NCBI GenBank assembly: GCA_021186555.1
Contig: JAJKFL010000237.1
Span: 5,290,558 to 5,354,557, forward strand
Reading direction: 5' to 3'
DNA length: 64,000 nt
Origin: Reticulitermes speratus
Taxonomy: Eukaryota > Arthropoda > Insecta > Blattodea > Rhinotermitidae
Shown here: piece by piece, positions 47,801 to 54,400 of the stretch
How the letters are laid out: each line of letters begins with the position of its first letter
Numbering within the stretch: position 1 is the first letter of the stretch
Made by a program: the position numbers and the translations under genes
The notes under the pieces: generated by a model
The model's database searches: none
What the model saw: the letters and a program-made list of their open reading frames with translations, nothing else
Told to the model about the DNA's origin: nothing

Positions 47801-50438
47801 GGCAACATGAAATTCAATACACAGAATGAAATATGAATAAGTATACTAAAATTATATGCATGATTTTACATGTGCATTTGTCTACATATTATGTGCAATA
47901 AAAATATACTGAAGAAAACAGAGAGAAACATAAAATAATGTAATTTATAACTTTGGCTAGGGTGTCGCTATTTTTAATGCATTTTTACAAAATGAGTTAG
48001 TAATGTAATGTATGCCTCCATAAATCAACAGCCCAAAAGTTTTCAAAACTGTTCAGCCTTCTCTCTTGGCTTTGCAAGGGAAAAGTTTACAAAACTTTTC
48101 CTCAATTCAAATGTCTCCGTGGGAAACATGACACTGTGACGCGAGCAACATATTGCTTGCGAGCTAAGGACTGGGCAGGTCTGCTGTAATTTGTTACTTG
48201 ATACCCTGTCCTGTTTTCCCCGCTACATTTTCAGTCCCCTTTTCATCATCACTTACATAACATGATGCAAGTCTACAAGGACCAACAAGACATGACAACA
48301 AACATTTTGTTGCAACTATTTTAACTGGCCATGTAAATTTACCCTGTAAATAACCTTTCTTAATCAATTTTTGCTTTCTGGACTTTTAGAATCAGTGCTG
48401 GGTGCTTCAGGTAGATAGTACACTTCCTATTACTACAGCTTTACTCATCATCCATGTCAGATAAACCAGGTTTTACTGTAGTTCCTCAGTTAAGATACTC
48501 AGCAGTCTCTTAAAAGCCTGTTTTAATTAATGTCTGTACTGAAATACAAACAAAAAATACGCTGTGATGTTTTATAATAAAATTATTACATTAAAATGTC
48601 TTGATTCTGTTTACTCTAGACATATCATGAACACAGTGCTAAAAATGTCACCCCACTCCATCATATGTAGCTTTGATATCTTTATTTACCAGTCAGTCGG
48701 AAGGTGTAGACACTGTGGATGTGTGTGTAGGACATGTTTATGTGGTCTAAACCAAGCTTCTATGGGTTGTTTTGTATACTTTGAATCTCCAGTTGTAATA
48801 TTATAAGACAAATACCACACGCTTCATGCTGCTCAACAACTTCATAAAACTCTCTAAATTCTAGACTTAACACAAACTATTTTAACCTACCACATAATAT
48901 CTGTATTATTTAGCATCTTACAGTACTGTAAAAATATACCACTGACTATGTCATGATTTCCTATACAGCATGAAACGAAATTTGTGCCACTGTTAAATGG
49001 TGCAATAAATGGAACAATCAAAGCATACGTGCCTCACCATCACTAAATATCAAAAAGAAGTGTACTAAACGGGTATCAAGTTATTTAATCATCTTCCACC
49101 TGAAATTAAAAGTTTAAATTATGACATCAAAGTTTTCAAACCTGCATTAAAAGATTACCTCTTATCTCACTCCTATTCTGTGGAAGATTTCCGCCTTTGT
49201 TGAATTTTCTTATCTTTATGTAACCCATACATTGAAATAAGTTGTACCTACAGGAACAATTTTCTTGAGTTCTAATTTTTCACATGAATTAAGTCTTCAT
49301 GTCTTTATACTCAGCTATATGTGTATCTGCACACCGAATAGGTGGCATGCTTGTTTTTGAGGTTTTATGTAATCTTGTATGTGGGGGGCTCTGTGCCTGT
49401 GCTGAAAATTCTTAGGTTTATGTATATCTGTATGTAAAAAACTTCTGTACTTGTAATATGACATGTTCTACATCCTTTGGTTTTGCCCAGGGAAGGATCT
49501 ATAGAATGTAAATAAACTCTAACTCTCTAACTCTATGATATGTTGCACTCAGCCACTGCCAGGTATCTTCCCTTCTGTGTGCTGGAATGTCATTAGTGCT
49601 GCATCGTCAACCAGCCCAAGAAGAACAGTTTTCAGAAAATTGCAATATCATAGAACAGTCAACCTGTCAGGTAACATACAAACCCCCTCCCCCCAATACC
49701 ACCCCAAATGTTGATGCTGAAATTCATGGATAACATGAGCATTACTTGTGTCCAGAGATTACTGCTGTGGACACTGAACACACTGACACATGTAAAACAA
49801 GCTCATCCACAGTGTGTTGATGTCATTGCCATTTGCAAAATTGCATCCGCATAGGAAGATTGTACAGAAAGAGAGGTGTGCCCGGTGCGATAAACTGTAC
49901 CAAAAAAATCTGGGGGCAGTTGTACTCATTCAAGGCTTTTTACTTTCAGTGCTACATAAACCACACTTACCTGATAACCAACCCCACACTACTGGTGTCC
50001 GTGGTCTCAAGTTCATAAAGCAAATGTTCATGTTTAGGCTGTGTGCTGAAACTTGCTTCAGATCCTCTGGAAGTGGGCTGCGCCATCGCGATCCATTAAC
50101 TGTTACTCCTTCTAAGAAACCCGCAGCGGTTCTAGACTGCTACCCTGTTTCTTTCCATTTAAGTTGTCAGGGCCCTTGCTAGGGTTGCTTTTGTTACATA
50201 TTAACTAAATTATCTCCTGCGCAGATGCAAAATTTTGGATCGAACGTGAGAACACCTGCGTACTTTCGGCATTCTACTAGCGGGGAATTTGATTTAATAC
50301 CAGACCCACCCCTTCTTAAAGTACGGTAGTTAATTGTACGTACCTAAACGTCGGTCCCCAGTATTCATCAATCCCTTCAATCTCTTGTAAGAAAAGTTCA
50401 TGATGCTGGGATCCGGTATCTTGTTGATGATTATCCAT
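11841..50438 (-). CDS. EXOC6: EXOC6/Sec15, exocyst complex component (complete, 15 exons)
   Basis: Fifteen exons on - (listed separately) join without a phase error into 2,370 nt, 789 residues plus TAA. Length agrees with the family (fly about 766, human about 804). Sec15 is the exocyst subunit that binds Rab GTPases (Sec4/Rab11/Rab8) and helps tether secretory vesicles to the plasma membrane. Visible family blocks: [12 protein letters not shown] (about 62-73), [10 protein letters not shown] (about 149), [14 protein letters not shown] (about 192), [12 protein letters not shown] (about 261), [15 protein letters not shown] (about 293), VGFFVVEDH (about 329), [14 protein letters not shown] (about 502), [14 protein letters not shown] (about 705) and a basic C-terminus. 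The C-terminal half is the helical Sec15 domain that binds Rab. The introns carry most of the window's transposons. The gene is divergent from RNF103 and convergent with TEX261. Confidence 0.97.
12836..13092 (+). mobile_element. SINE family 1, near-complete copy
   Basis: tRNA-like head GGGCTGGACGGTCTGGGG followed by the B box GGATCGAATCCCGG, then the body CCGGCTCTGGGGCCCACCC, GGGTACCGGG and GGGCCTTCATGGCCC. It lies in the EXOC6 intron between exons 14 and 15. The upstream part of that intron (11965-12835) holds only a weak repeat around 12520-12600. Confidence 0.8.
13244..13430 (-). CDS. EXOC6: EXOC6 exon 14
   Basis: Acceptor TACACAG, donor AA|GTAAGT. Residues 687-749: [42 protein letters not shown]. 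Confidence 0.94.
13431..14903. other. EXOC6 intron, nothing recognised
   Basis: No conserved coding sequence or clear repeat border was seen. Confidence 0.45.
14904..15170 (-). mobile_element. SINE family 1
   Basis: Reverse copy: CATGCCATGAAGGCG at the left is the complement of the tail, and the GGTGGGCCCCAGAGC-type body and a degenerate B box follow. Confidence 0.75.
15321..15631 (+). mobile_element. Tigger/pogo-type MITE
   Basis: 311 bp with inverted ends: CAGTAGAAGCTCGGTTATCC on the left and GGATAATCGAGGTTCTACTG on the right. TA borders both sides (15319-15320 and 15632-15633). No coding sequence. The ends match the familiar Tigger terminal sequence. Confidence 0.88.
15735..16505 (-). 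mobile_element. LINE family A, 5'-truncated copy
   Basis: On - the reading gives reverse-transcriptase C-terminal blocks: [34 protein letters not shown], [34 protein letters not shown] and [13 protein letters not shown], with frameshifts. It ends with the shared 3' tail at 15735-15850. Confidence 0.85.
16550..17200 (+). mobile_element. LINE family A copy, interrupted by a MITE
   Basis: 16559-16795 reads [36 protein letters not shown], then RNA 3' sequence. The expected continuation GGTGGGAGAGCGTGGACTG resumes at about 17077, after the MITE at 16861-17068. Confidence 0.75.
16861..17068 (+). repeat. MITE copy 2, inserted in a LINE
   Basis: Shares GCACATGGTTTATGAAAAAC, AATTATGAAATAAAT, TTTTGTGGAAATAAAACAG and ends AGAAGGTTAA. 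Confidence 0.8.
17640..17781 (-). CDS. EXOC6: EXOC6 exon 13
   Basis: Acceptor CTTGCAG, donor C|GTACGT. Residues 640-687: [36 protein letters not shown]. Found by splicing and frame rather than as a long open frame. Confidence 0.93.
17957..18125 (+). mobile_element. SINE family 3, degenerate copy
   Basis: GAGGCTTGGGTTCAATCCCAGG (B box) followed by GTGGCAGTGGGACAGG, AAGTATTTTGGTTT and CATTCCACC, the same order as the copy at 39494. Confidence 0.65.
18635..18952 (+). mobile_element. tRNA-derived SINE, family 2
   Basis: A-box-like GTGGCGCAGTTGGTTGAGGC and B-box GGGTTTGATTCCC in the right spacing, then a non-tRNA body of about 230 bp. The A-box region is well preserved, so it may be young. Directly followed by a decayed hammerhead-like motif (18954-18985). 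Confidence 0.75.
19495..19690 (+). mobile_element. LINE family C C-terminal fragment
   Basis: Reads as [19 protein letters not shown], then after a deletion [16 protein letters not shown] sequence. The same 3' end occurs at 33400-33470. Confidence 0.6.
20427..20836. mobile_element. Foldback element with about 155-bp inverted arms
   Basis: The left arm 20427-20582 and right arm 20684-20836 are imperfect reverse complements (shared CCATTGTCTAATTTTTAAT and its complement), spacer about 100 bp. The right arm carries CCTGAAGATGGAGGCAG and a hairpin like those of the other foldbacks. A fragment resembling a hAT end (CAGGGGTGCAAAC) lies upstream at about 20298. Confidence 0.7.
21096..21330 (-). CDS. 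EXOC6: EXOC6 exon 12
   Basis: Acceptor CTTTCAG, donor CCT|GTGAGT. Residues 561-639: [44 protein letters not shown]. Confidence 0.95.
21650..22180 (+). mobile_element. Possible old LINE remnant
   Basis: Fragments such as [12 protein letters not shown] in shifted frames resemble the region after the reverse-transcriptase domain of LINEs. Heavily decayed; low certainty. Confidence 0.3.
22216..22424 (-). repeat. MITE copy 3
   Basis: Bordered by TTAACCTTTGAACGACC and TTATTTAAAGGTTAA, an inverted pair. Reverse-complement internal landmarks are as in copy 1. Confidence 0.8.
22909..23100 (-). CDS. EXOC6: EXOC6 exon 11
   Basis: Acceptor TTTACAG, donor GG|GTATGT. Residues 497-561: [18 protein letters not shown], the most conserved block of the family, then [10 protein letters not shown]. 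Confidence 0.96.
23186..23460 (-). mobile_element. SINE family 1
   Basis: CATGCCATGAAGGC at the left (complement of the tail), GGCTGGATGGGCCCCAGAGC body and a B box complement GGCATTCGAACTCC at 23403-23416. Confidence 0.8.
23824..24002 (-). CDS. EXOC6: EXOC6 exon 10
   Basis: Acceptor TTTATAG, donor AAG|GTAATA. Residues 438-497: [20 protein letters not shown], then [16 protein letters not shown]. Confidence 0.95.
24842..25020 (+). mobile_element. SINE family 1, head missing
   Basis: Starts at GGCCCACCCAACCTCC and ends with CCTTCATGGCATGGCCAGGG. The rest of the intron, 24003-24841 and 25021-25904, shows nothing recognisable. Confidence 0.75.
25905..26039 (-). CDS. EXOC6: EXOC6 exon 9
   Basis: Acceptor GATGCAG, donor CAG|GTGAGC. 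Residues 393-437: [36 protein letters not shown]. Confidence 0.95.
26589..27202 (+). mobile_element. Tigger/pogo-type element with transposase remnant
   Basis: Ends CAGTAAAATTCCTTTAATC and GATTAAAGGAATTCTAGTG are inverted, with TA on both sides (26587-26588 and 27203-27204). Inside at about 27020-27150, [17 protein letters not shown] and [10 protein letters not shown] match the CENP-B-like DNA-binding domain of Tigger transposases. The catalytic domain is absent. Confidence 0.8.
27360..28330 (+). mobile_element. LINE family A, longest copy in the window
   Basis: Frameshifted reverse-transcriptase sequence: [39 protein letters not shown], then [18 protein letters not shown] and a 3' tail ending near TCTCAAGGACTCTGCTG. 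The expected catalytic YADD region is damaged. A G9 run lies at about 27980. Confidence 0.75.
28457..28650 (+). repeat. MITE copy 4
   Basis: TTAACCTTTATCC at the left, GGTCTTTAAAAGGTTAA at the right, and the family's internal landmarks. Confidence 0.8.
28944..29015 (-). CDS. EXOC6: EXOC6 exon 8 (72 nt)
   Basis: Acceptor CTTACAG, donor AGG|GTTAGT. Residues 369-392: [19 protein letters not shown]. Phase 0 at both ends, so it could be skipped without a frameshift. Confidence 0.93.
29250..29350 (-). repeat. Decayed member of the foldback/hammerhead-like family
   Basis: On - it reads AGTCAGTTGTGACTGAAACATGTAGC, that is, a hairpin followed by GAAACATGT, close to the motif at 60772-60810. No intact CTGANGA. 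Confidence 0.4.
29835..30225 (+). repeat. Dispersed 400-bp repeat, copy 1
   Basis: Shares CAATACACAGAATGAA-like, GGCTAGGGTGT.GC, TTAGTAATRTAA and CTGGCTTTGC blocks in the same order with 47765-48185. The left edge resembles a hAT terminus (GTGCGGGCAAC), but no target duplication was found. Confidence 0.6.
30592..30618. repeat. (TA)n microsatellite
   Basis: An uninterrupted TATATA run in EXOC6 intron 7. Confidence 0.9.
30964..31131 (-). CDS. EXOC6: EXOC6 exon 7
   Basis: Acceptor T(n)CAG, donor TCG|GTAAGT. Residues 313-368: [39 protein letters not shown]. Confidence 0.95.
31265..31700 (-). mobile_element. LINE family A, old 3' fragment
   Basis: Complement of the FLINE-type 3' coding region: matches the 55080-55500 copy in order (TTGGTGTTCCAAGTG, AGCCCATCACA, CACTGTGTCATCAAG, CACCCATAAAAAACAAGTGAC), much diverged. 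Confidence 0.6.
32320..32668 (+). mobile_element. RTE-like LINE C-terminus with (TGA)n tail
   Basis: The frame 32339-32647 reads [26 protein letters not shown]-like [29 protein letters not shown], then stop and (TGA)7. This C-terminus with a microsatellite tail is typical of RTE-type LINEs. Confidence 0.75.
33190..33615 (+). mobile_element. Chimeric LINE fragment
   Basis: Starts as family A (GGTAGCCAACTAC, IKSEXDGRVC-like, [15 protein letters not shown]), switches to the family C end [20 protein letters not shown] at about 33391-33463, has (TGAA)n at 33462-33487, then the family A 3' tail again (CTAGGGACAGTTAGAGGCTC). A family C copy inserted in a family A copy would explain the order. Confidence 0.55.
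33932..34216 (-). CDS. EXOC6: EXOC6 exon 6
   Basis: Acceptor GTGTAG, donor ATG|GTACTA. Residues 218-312: a variable basic/proline linker ([14 protein letters not shown]), acidic [20 protein letters not shown], then [20 protein letters not shown]. Confidence 0.95.
34601..34786 (-). repeat. MITE copy 5
   Basis: Reverse-complement landmarks (CAAAATACCACTTATTTCAT, CTCATAAACCATGTGCTGA) and the terminal CATTAAAAGGTTAA. Confidence 0.75.
34787..35664. other. EXOC6 intron, nothing recognised
   Basis: AT-rich, no coding or structured repeat identified. Confidence 0.45.
35665..36329 (+). mobile_element. mariner-type element, N-terminally deleted
   Basis: Inverted ends TACGATGGGCAGTCAAAAAG and, on the right, the complement of TACGAGGGGCAGTCAAAAAG; TA duplicated at 35663-35664 and 36330-36331. 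Only the C-terminal half of the transposase remains. Confidence 0.9.
35871..36256 (+). pseudogene. mariner transposase, C-terminal half
   Basis: Reads [14 protein letters not shown], the catalytic [11 protein letters not shown] (Asp at 35957-35959) and [13 protein letters not shown] (Asp at 36062-36064). There are 34 residues between the two Asp codons, the mariner DD34D signature, and the frame ends FEGD-stop. The first catalytic Asp and the HTH domain are missing, so it is not functional. Confidence 0.9.
36731..37607 (-). mobile_element. pogo-type element, catalytic core deleted
   Basis: Perfect or near-perfect ends CCGTATATTCTCGAATCTAA and its complement at the right, with TA at 36729-36730 and 37608-37609. 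Encodes a transposase remnant on -. Confidence 0.92.
36938..37305 (-). pseudogene. pogo transposase remnant (HTH plus C-terminus)
   Basis: ATG at 37305-37303. The N-terminus [20 protein letters not shown] and [18 protein letters not shown] is a Brinker/CENP-B-type HTH, followed by [16 protein letters not shown] and [14 protein letters not shown]. At about 37010 it jumps to the extreme C-terminus ([19 protein letters not shown]) in another frame, so the DDE domain is deleted. The C-terminus fits the usual pogo-like transposase. Confidence 0.85.
38383..38485 (-). CDS. EXOC6: EXOC6 exon 5
   Basis: Acceptor TTTTTAG, donor CAT|GTAAGT. Residues 183-217: [29 protein letters not shown]. Confidence 0.95.
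38645..38709 (+). repeat. (CTA)n/(TAA)n microsatellite, left border of copy B
   Basis: Forty-odd bases of CTACTA then AATAAT, directly before Dong-like copy B. Confidence 0.9.
38710..40251 (+). mobile_element. R4/Dong-like retrotransposon copy B, interrupted by a SINE
   Basis: The frame 38826-39158 is about 90% identical to copy A over [15 protein letters not shown] and [16 protein letters not shown]. It continues at about 39220-39300 with a zinc-knuckle-like [12 protein letters not shown] (one Cys replaced by Tyr). A SINE then splits it (39494-39868) and it resumes at 39870 with [12 protein letters not shown], part of the restriction-like endonuclease motif, ending ACAACAACAAATAAT. Frameshifts make it dead. 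Confidence 0.85.
39494..39868 (+). mobile_element. SINE family 3 with 38-nt poly(A) and (TA)n tail, inside copy B
   Basis: A-box-like GTGGCTCAGGCGG, B box GGGTTTGATCCCGG, body GTGGCACTGGGACAGG..CATTCCACC, A38 at 39781-39818 then about 50 nt of TA. The long pure A tract suggests a recent insertion. Confidence 0.85.
40252..40279 (+). repeat. (TAA)n between copies B and C
   Basis: An AATAAT run that borders two Dong-like copies. Confidence 0.9.
40280..40681 (+). mobile_element. R4/Dong-like retrotransposon copy C (3' end only)
   Basis: Contains the endonuclease signature best of the three: RPDIIIENK at 40299-40325 followed, one frame over, by [13 protein letters not shown], the PD...D part of the PD-(D/E)XK motif. 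It ends in GTGACAAGAGACACAATGATGATG, so its right border is (ATG)n (40685-40702) instead of (TAA)n. Confidence 0.8.
41270..41371 (-). CDS. EXOC6: EXOC6 exon 4
   Basis: Acceptor TTATAG, donor AA|GTATGA. Residues 149-183: [25 protein letters not shown]. Confidence 0.95.
41776..41842. repeat. (CA)n(TA)n compound microsatellite
   Basis: ACACAC run passing into TATATA. Confidence 0.95.
42447..42631 (-). CDS. EXOC6: EXOC6 exon 3
   Basis: Acceptor TTTTGCAG, donor CG|GTATGC. Residues 88-149: coiled-coil-like [30 protein letters not shown]. Confidence 0.95.
42961..42982. repeat. C22 homopolymer
   Basis: Twenty-two C followed by an A-rich stretch; length may be an assembly artefact. Confidence 0.9.
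43052..43215. mobile_element. hAT-type MITE, 164 bp
   Basis: Ends CTGGGGTGCACAAAT and TTTGTTGACCCCTG are inverted (CAGGGGT..CAAAT type), and TATTAATG is duplicated at 43044-43051 and 43216-43223: the 8-bp target duplication of hAT elements. Confidence 0.85.
43224..44149. other. EXOC6 intron 2, nothing recognised
   Basis: No coding sequence or repeat border identified. Confidence 0.4.
44150..44315 (-). CDS. EXOC6: EXOC6 exon 2
   Basis: Acceptor TTTTCAG, donor AAT|GTAAGT. Residues 32-87: [18 protein letters not shown], the conserved [12 protein letters not shown], then VRSQAKKLN. Confidence 0.96.
44335..44800 (-). mobile_element. LINE family A, decayed 3' fragment
   Basis: Tail TTTATGGAACCTGAATGC, GGTTCCTATCCTAATGCAG, CCCCACCAAAATCCTGTATG and CTTCATCCCTCTGAG match the 54960-55320 copy in the same order. 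Confidence 0.75.
45079..45296 (+). repeat. MITE copy 6
   Basis: GTGCATGGCTTATGAAA, AATTATGAAATAAACAG, TTTTGTGGAAAATAAAACAG, ending TCTTTGAAAGGTTAA. Confidence 0.8.
45380..45575 (-). repeat. Dispersed repeat with pseudo-coding reading
   Basis: On - it reads [19 protein letters not shown] and [15 protein letters not shown], a peptide-like pattern I know as a very common arthropod interspersed repeat. Short inverted pairs (TCTTCTGGGGCATGGTACC near the left, GAAGATGGTACC near the right) are present. Not a gene. Confidence 0.6.
45620..45720 (-). CDS. EXOC6: Candidate alternative first exon of EXOC6
   Basis: ATG at 45720-45718 with an in-frame TAG two codons upstream, an open frame of 33 codons ([10 protein letters not shown] to FPFGLEV) and a consensus donor CT|GTAAGT. 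It ends in phase 2 exactly as exon 1 does, so splicing to exon 2 (44315) keeps the frame (CT+A, Leu, then AIYDGDE). It is 5.6 kb inside the gene and immediately upstream of exon 2. Human EXOC6 also has two alternative N-termini. No transcript evidence is available here. Confidence 0.55.
46329..46454. repeat. Hairpin: about 43-bp inverted arms
   Basis: GAAAGTACAGTCCAACACAA on the left pairs with TTGTGTTGAAATGTACTTTC on the right, spacer about 40 bp. It resembles the foldback family members near 29270 and 60820. Confidence 0.7.
47157..47420. repeat. Inverted-repeat element plus adjacent hammerhead-like motif
   Basis: Arms CTCTTCTCAGATGTTATGTA and, at the right, the complement of CTCTTCTGGGATGTTACATAG (47157-47306). 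Inside is TTGAAGATGGGACTGACAGG..GTCCTGAAACGTTGG. Next to it on - (47405-47370) is CTGATGATGACCAAGCTTGG followed by TTGAAATGTG. Confidence 0.6.
47765..48185 (+). repeat. Dispersed 400-bp repeat, copy 2
   Basis: Same order of shared blocks as 29835-30225. It starts near CAGGACCGCTCAAACTTTT, which resembles a hAT end. Confidence 0.6.
49000..49534 (+). mobile_element. CR1/jockey-like LINE 3' end (family B)
   Basis: At 49073-49201 the reading [40 protein letters not shown] ends in TGA. The 3' UTR ends GGATCTATAGAATGTAAATAAA with a (CTAACT)n tail at 49512-49534. 5'-truncated, frameshifted near 49070. Confidence 0.8.
49535..50343. other. EXOC6 intron 1, 5' part; nothing certain
   Basis: An open frame at 49814-50182 is not recognisably a protein. 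CpG frequency rises towards the promoter. Confidence 0.4.
50344..50438 (-). CDS. EXOC6: EXOC6 exon 1 (distal first exon)
   Basis: ATG at 50438-50436; donor AG|GTACGT; ends in phase 2. Residues 1-31 read from MDNHQQDTG to EYWGPTF, similar to the HERILQEIES..GPT start of one human EXOC6 isoform and of EXOC6B (recalled). Confidence 0.9.
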
Positions 50439-51245
50439 GTTATAATGTAATATTAATAAGTCATGTTAACAAACAATAAGTGACCTGGCGACCTCAACTT
50501 CACGATCCCACACGCCAATACGCTCCATTGCACATCGCGTCACACCGTGCACGTACGGCTACCACGGATCGTTTGTGGTTCCTATGGCGGTTACCGTGGT
50601 GGTGGGTACTGTCATGGATTAGAGGTATTGTCACCATACATGCCCCTTTGAAGTCGATGTTTGTAATTTCGATTATTGACAATTCAGTCGCCTGCAGGAA
50701 ACTATACTGTCAGAAGCAACTAAATTGGCAAGAGTTTGTAGGTGGCACGTTGGAGTGGAGTTGGTTACATTGGAATTTTTAAATTAAGAAAGGACGCAAC
50801 ATATACATTGATTAATATCGAATTCATGAAATAGCTTTCGAACGTAGTAGACGTATAATTTATTTCCCGCCATGTTATTTTTGTGCAACATGTGATGAAC
50901 TTTTTGTCAGATGTTGCTGTGATATCGAACCAATGTGCGATAAAAACATGGTTCAGGACGTGCGATTGGAAGTGGTGCGACTGAACGTGTGGGAGTGAAA
51001 GTGATGTAGAAGAGTTGCAAACATATTGTAGGGAAGGTCTGTCTACTTGTTTTCGTGAATGGTAACTTGGTTTAGGTAATTATAATACGGATTAAATGTA
51101 TACCGAAATCATTAAGAATTGTAATTGGATTTGTAAGACAGGAGTTATGAAGTCCGCTCCATAGTTATGTACTCATAGCAATTTCTTGTTGTGTAGGAGC
51201 AGTGTGTGTTCTGTATGAGAAATTATATGGCTTAAGCAGAACACA
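50439..51245. promoter_or_regulatory. Divergent EXOC6/RNF103 promoter region
   Basis: 807 bp separate the two start codons. The left part (50490-50620) is CpG-rich against an AT-rich background. A TTTCCCGCC (E2F consensus) at 50863-50871 overlaps CCGCCATGTT (YY1 consensus core) at 50867-50876, and ATGGCGG at 50584-50590 is another YY1-like core. No TATA box is obvious. The 5' UTRs of both genes must lie here or start in it. Confidence 0.6.
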
Positions 51246-51480
51246 ATGCGGTCGGTATGGGTCCAAGCCACGTTGTTGACAATATATCTGGTATTGGTGT
51301 TTGTATTTTGTCGGATACTGGATTTGGTACTGTGGTATCAGCGTGGAATTTCTTCCACTCAGATAGTGGATCCATTACTACTTAGTGTTCGTCAGTTGAA
51401 ACAACTTCTGGAAAATAGAGGTGTAAGTTATGCTGGCTATGTTGAAAAAAAAGATTTGGCCCAGTTGGTTGAAGCATCAG
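51246..51480 (+). CDS. RNF103: RNF103 exon 1
   Basis: ATG in good context (A at -3). Signal-anchor [20 protein letters not shown], then [23 protein letters not shown] [13 protein letters not shown]. Donor CAG|GTATGT, phase 1. Confidence 0.95.
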
Positions 51481-54400
51481 GTATGTAGAACTTTGTGAAC
51501 CTGGCATCTGATTATGTATGCTGCATTAACACTCTGAACATGAGTATATCTATAATGACGTTCCCATTTGCTTTCAGCGGATGTGGTTCAGAGTGAAGTG
51601 AAAGAATTAGGTCATGTTCATAGTGGACCTCAAGCAGACAAGTCTACTAGGGAGCGCGTACCGACACCTCCACCACCAGCTCGTTTTAAAGGTGGCTCTC
51701 ATTTCTATGAAGAAGTGGAGGATACAAAGGACAGTGTATGGTTGGTACAGGTTGTGGCCGACACAAAACCATTACTTGATGAATACAGTTGGCGCACTGT
51801 CTGTAGTCAGGTTGCACCCTTTGCAATCAGGACTGGTGTGTTGGACTGCAAACTTGACAGACGGTAAATTTAATGAATTGTGTATGTTTTGAGTTCTGAT
51901 AAAATTGTAGGATATTCCTTGCAGGGCATTAGAGAAATGCAAAAGAATTTAAGAGAAGTATCTTGTATGAAGAATTCCTGACTGTTCATTAGGAGAGGTT
52001 TGTGCCATGCGTTACACTTGCATGAATGGTGTAATGGCCATGAGAGTTATGTAGGTTGTTGAATGATGTGGCATGCTGAGTGAGCTACAGAAACCTTGTT
52101 GCCAAGTTAGTGTTAAAGTGAAATTTCCATGATTGAAAATTGAATTCAGTTTTCAATTTTCTAATGACTTTTACTTGTTTAGTTATATAATCAAGCTCTA
52201 ATTTTTCAGTAATAAAAACACTTTGATCATTTTTAATATAAGGGTCATAATCAAAAGTACAAGAAACTAAATTGCCTAATTCATTGAACTGAATACTGTA
52301 TCATGAAGACATTGGGGGATTGGACAGGTAGCTGCACTCATTCTTAACCTCACACTGGGTGCAAATAAGTGTTAAGCTTCACATGGTAGCTACTTTTCTA
52401 CCAGCTCAAGCGTCTAATACCAGTTGAATGGAAAGGTGGTTGGACCTCAGGTCTGGTATTGGTGCAATGTCAAAGAGAAAATCCTTGCTCCTGCCAGGAC
52501 TATAATCCCAGTCATTGAGCACACATCCTGTCTATACCAATTCATCTGTGCTAGTTGTGAGAAGCTAATAGTTGCTCATCTAGTCAAAATTATGCCTTTC
52601 ATATAACCTGAAATATCATTACTGTAAACATTAGTCTTCTGAGGTGTGATGTCATGTGGTCTGGTGTATCCACACAGACGACACACACACGCAAGATATG
52701 GAGGAACCCGTCGATTCTGTCTTCAGGTAGAAGTGCCCAGAAGACTGTTAACTTTGTCTCTGCCATACGAACTTCAGATCTTGAGCTCATCACTGATGTA
52801 CTGAGTCTTGAAGATGGATAGTAGCAAAGAGTGGGGGAACAGAACTTTGTACCAGTTCTGGTACAATTGGAAAGTTATTGCTTACCATAAGAACACTGAC
52901 CATATCTTTAACTTGAGTGTGTGTGTCAGTCAGTGCATATTACATGAGTTTCATTATGCTGAGTAATAGGAATATTCGCGCATGTAACATATTCTTAGTT
53001 TTACCTAGTCTATGCTTTTACACACTGTCATACTACTTCTATCACCACTACTACTACATTGCAGCCCATTTTGGGCCATGGCATCCCAGATCATCCCCCA
53101 ACTACAGACAATCATTTATTAATTTTTCCAAGCACTCTTTATTTCATTAACAAAAGCAGTATTTATGAATGAACAGCTAATGTGCCTTCCTTGCTTACTT
53201 CCATCTTACAGAACTCATACCATATTACAGTAGGACTGACAATGCACATAGATACAGAAACTCAAGTCACATTTGCCAGCATATATAAAAATGCACTACG
53301 TATCATCCACTAAGTCTAGGCTTTCAGTGTTGATATTAGTGAGAGGATATCAAGTCATAATTGTCAGCATGCATAAAGGTCAGACTTTGAGGTTTCATTT
53401 TAGTGACAAACTCTAATCATGGCTGCCATTAAGGAACATACAAAGAAAAAAGTGATGTACCAAGACTAGGCTTTCAGTTTTAATGGGAATGACAGATATT
53501 CAGTCTGTGTTAGCAGCTGTCACATTACTTACTGTTGCTGTTTATGTTGACAGCCCACGTGCATTAAGGTTTCCACTTTTACCCCACATCTGTTCCGGAA
53601 CTGACAATATTTCAAATTGTTAGTGAATAAAAGACTGGTAAACAATCAACTGTTGCAAGAGATATGAGTTTGTCCCCTGTTGTGTGTTATTACAAATGTT
53701 GTGGAGGAGGGTGACAATGAGGGCCTGCCAGCACCACAGTCGTGTGCAGTGAAGACGGTTTCACTCTATAGTATAATAAGTGATACAACAGTAACAAGAA
53801 CGGTAAGCTAAGAGCACAAAAGCATGAAGGATTATTGCAAGAACAAGTTGTAATGGATGGTTTTTACACAAATGTTATTGGACAAACAGTGGAAGAGTTA
53901 CATACTGCAAAAAAGGCACATGCAGCCAAGAATGTTAGTACTTGCAATTACAGAAAATGTAAACTTTTCTTGTTAGAAAGATGTGTCTGTGGATAATATT
54001 GCATGTTGTGGGTCTCATTTGGAAATATGCCACAAGCAAAAGAAAAACTGTAATGGAATGTGATTGGAGATGTGGACATTTATTAACGTGCAAGAGTTTA
54101 ATGCCAAATGAAGAGAAGCATTTTCCAGAAGCTTTGATGGAGAACAATTTAACTTTTGAAAACTGATAATTTTTTTAAAAAAAGTTATTGCTGCTGATAC
54201 TACCACCACTGCCGTTGTTGTTTCGTAAAAGTTATATTTTTCAACATTTTGATTCCAGGCTTTGTAGCAGTAAAGGCTGGCATTATCCTCTGTTGCTGTT
54301 GGCATTACCAAAGGGAATAAGAGCCAAAGACAGAGTTGTGCTCAAAACTTGCACTTCCACACAACCACAAGTAAGTCATTCTTCCTCTTCAGTTTAGAAG

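Noticed and set aside
49814..50182. 122-codon open frame near the EXOC6 promoter
   Set aside because: No family resemblance, a second overlapping frame is just as open, and it lies within EXOC6 intron 1.
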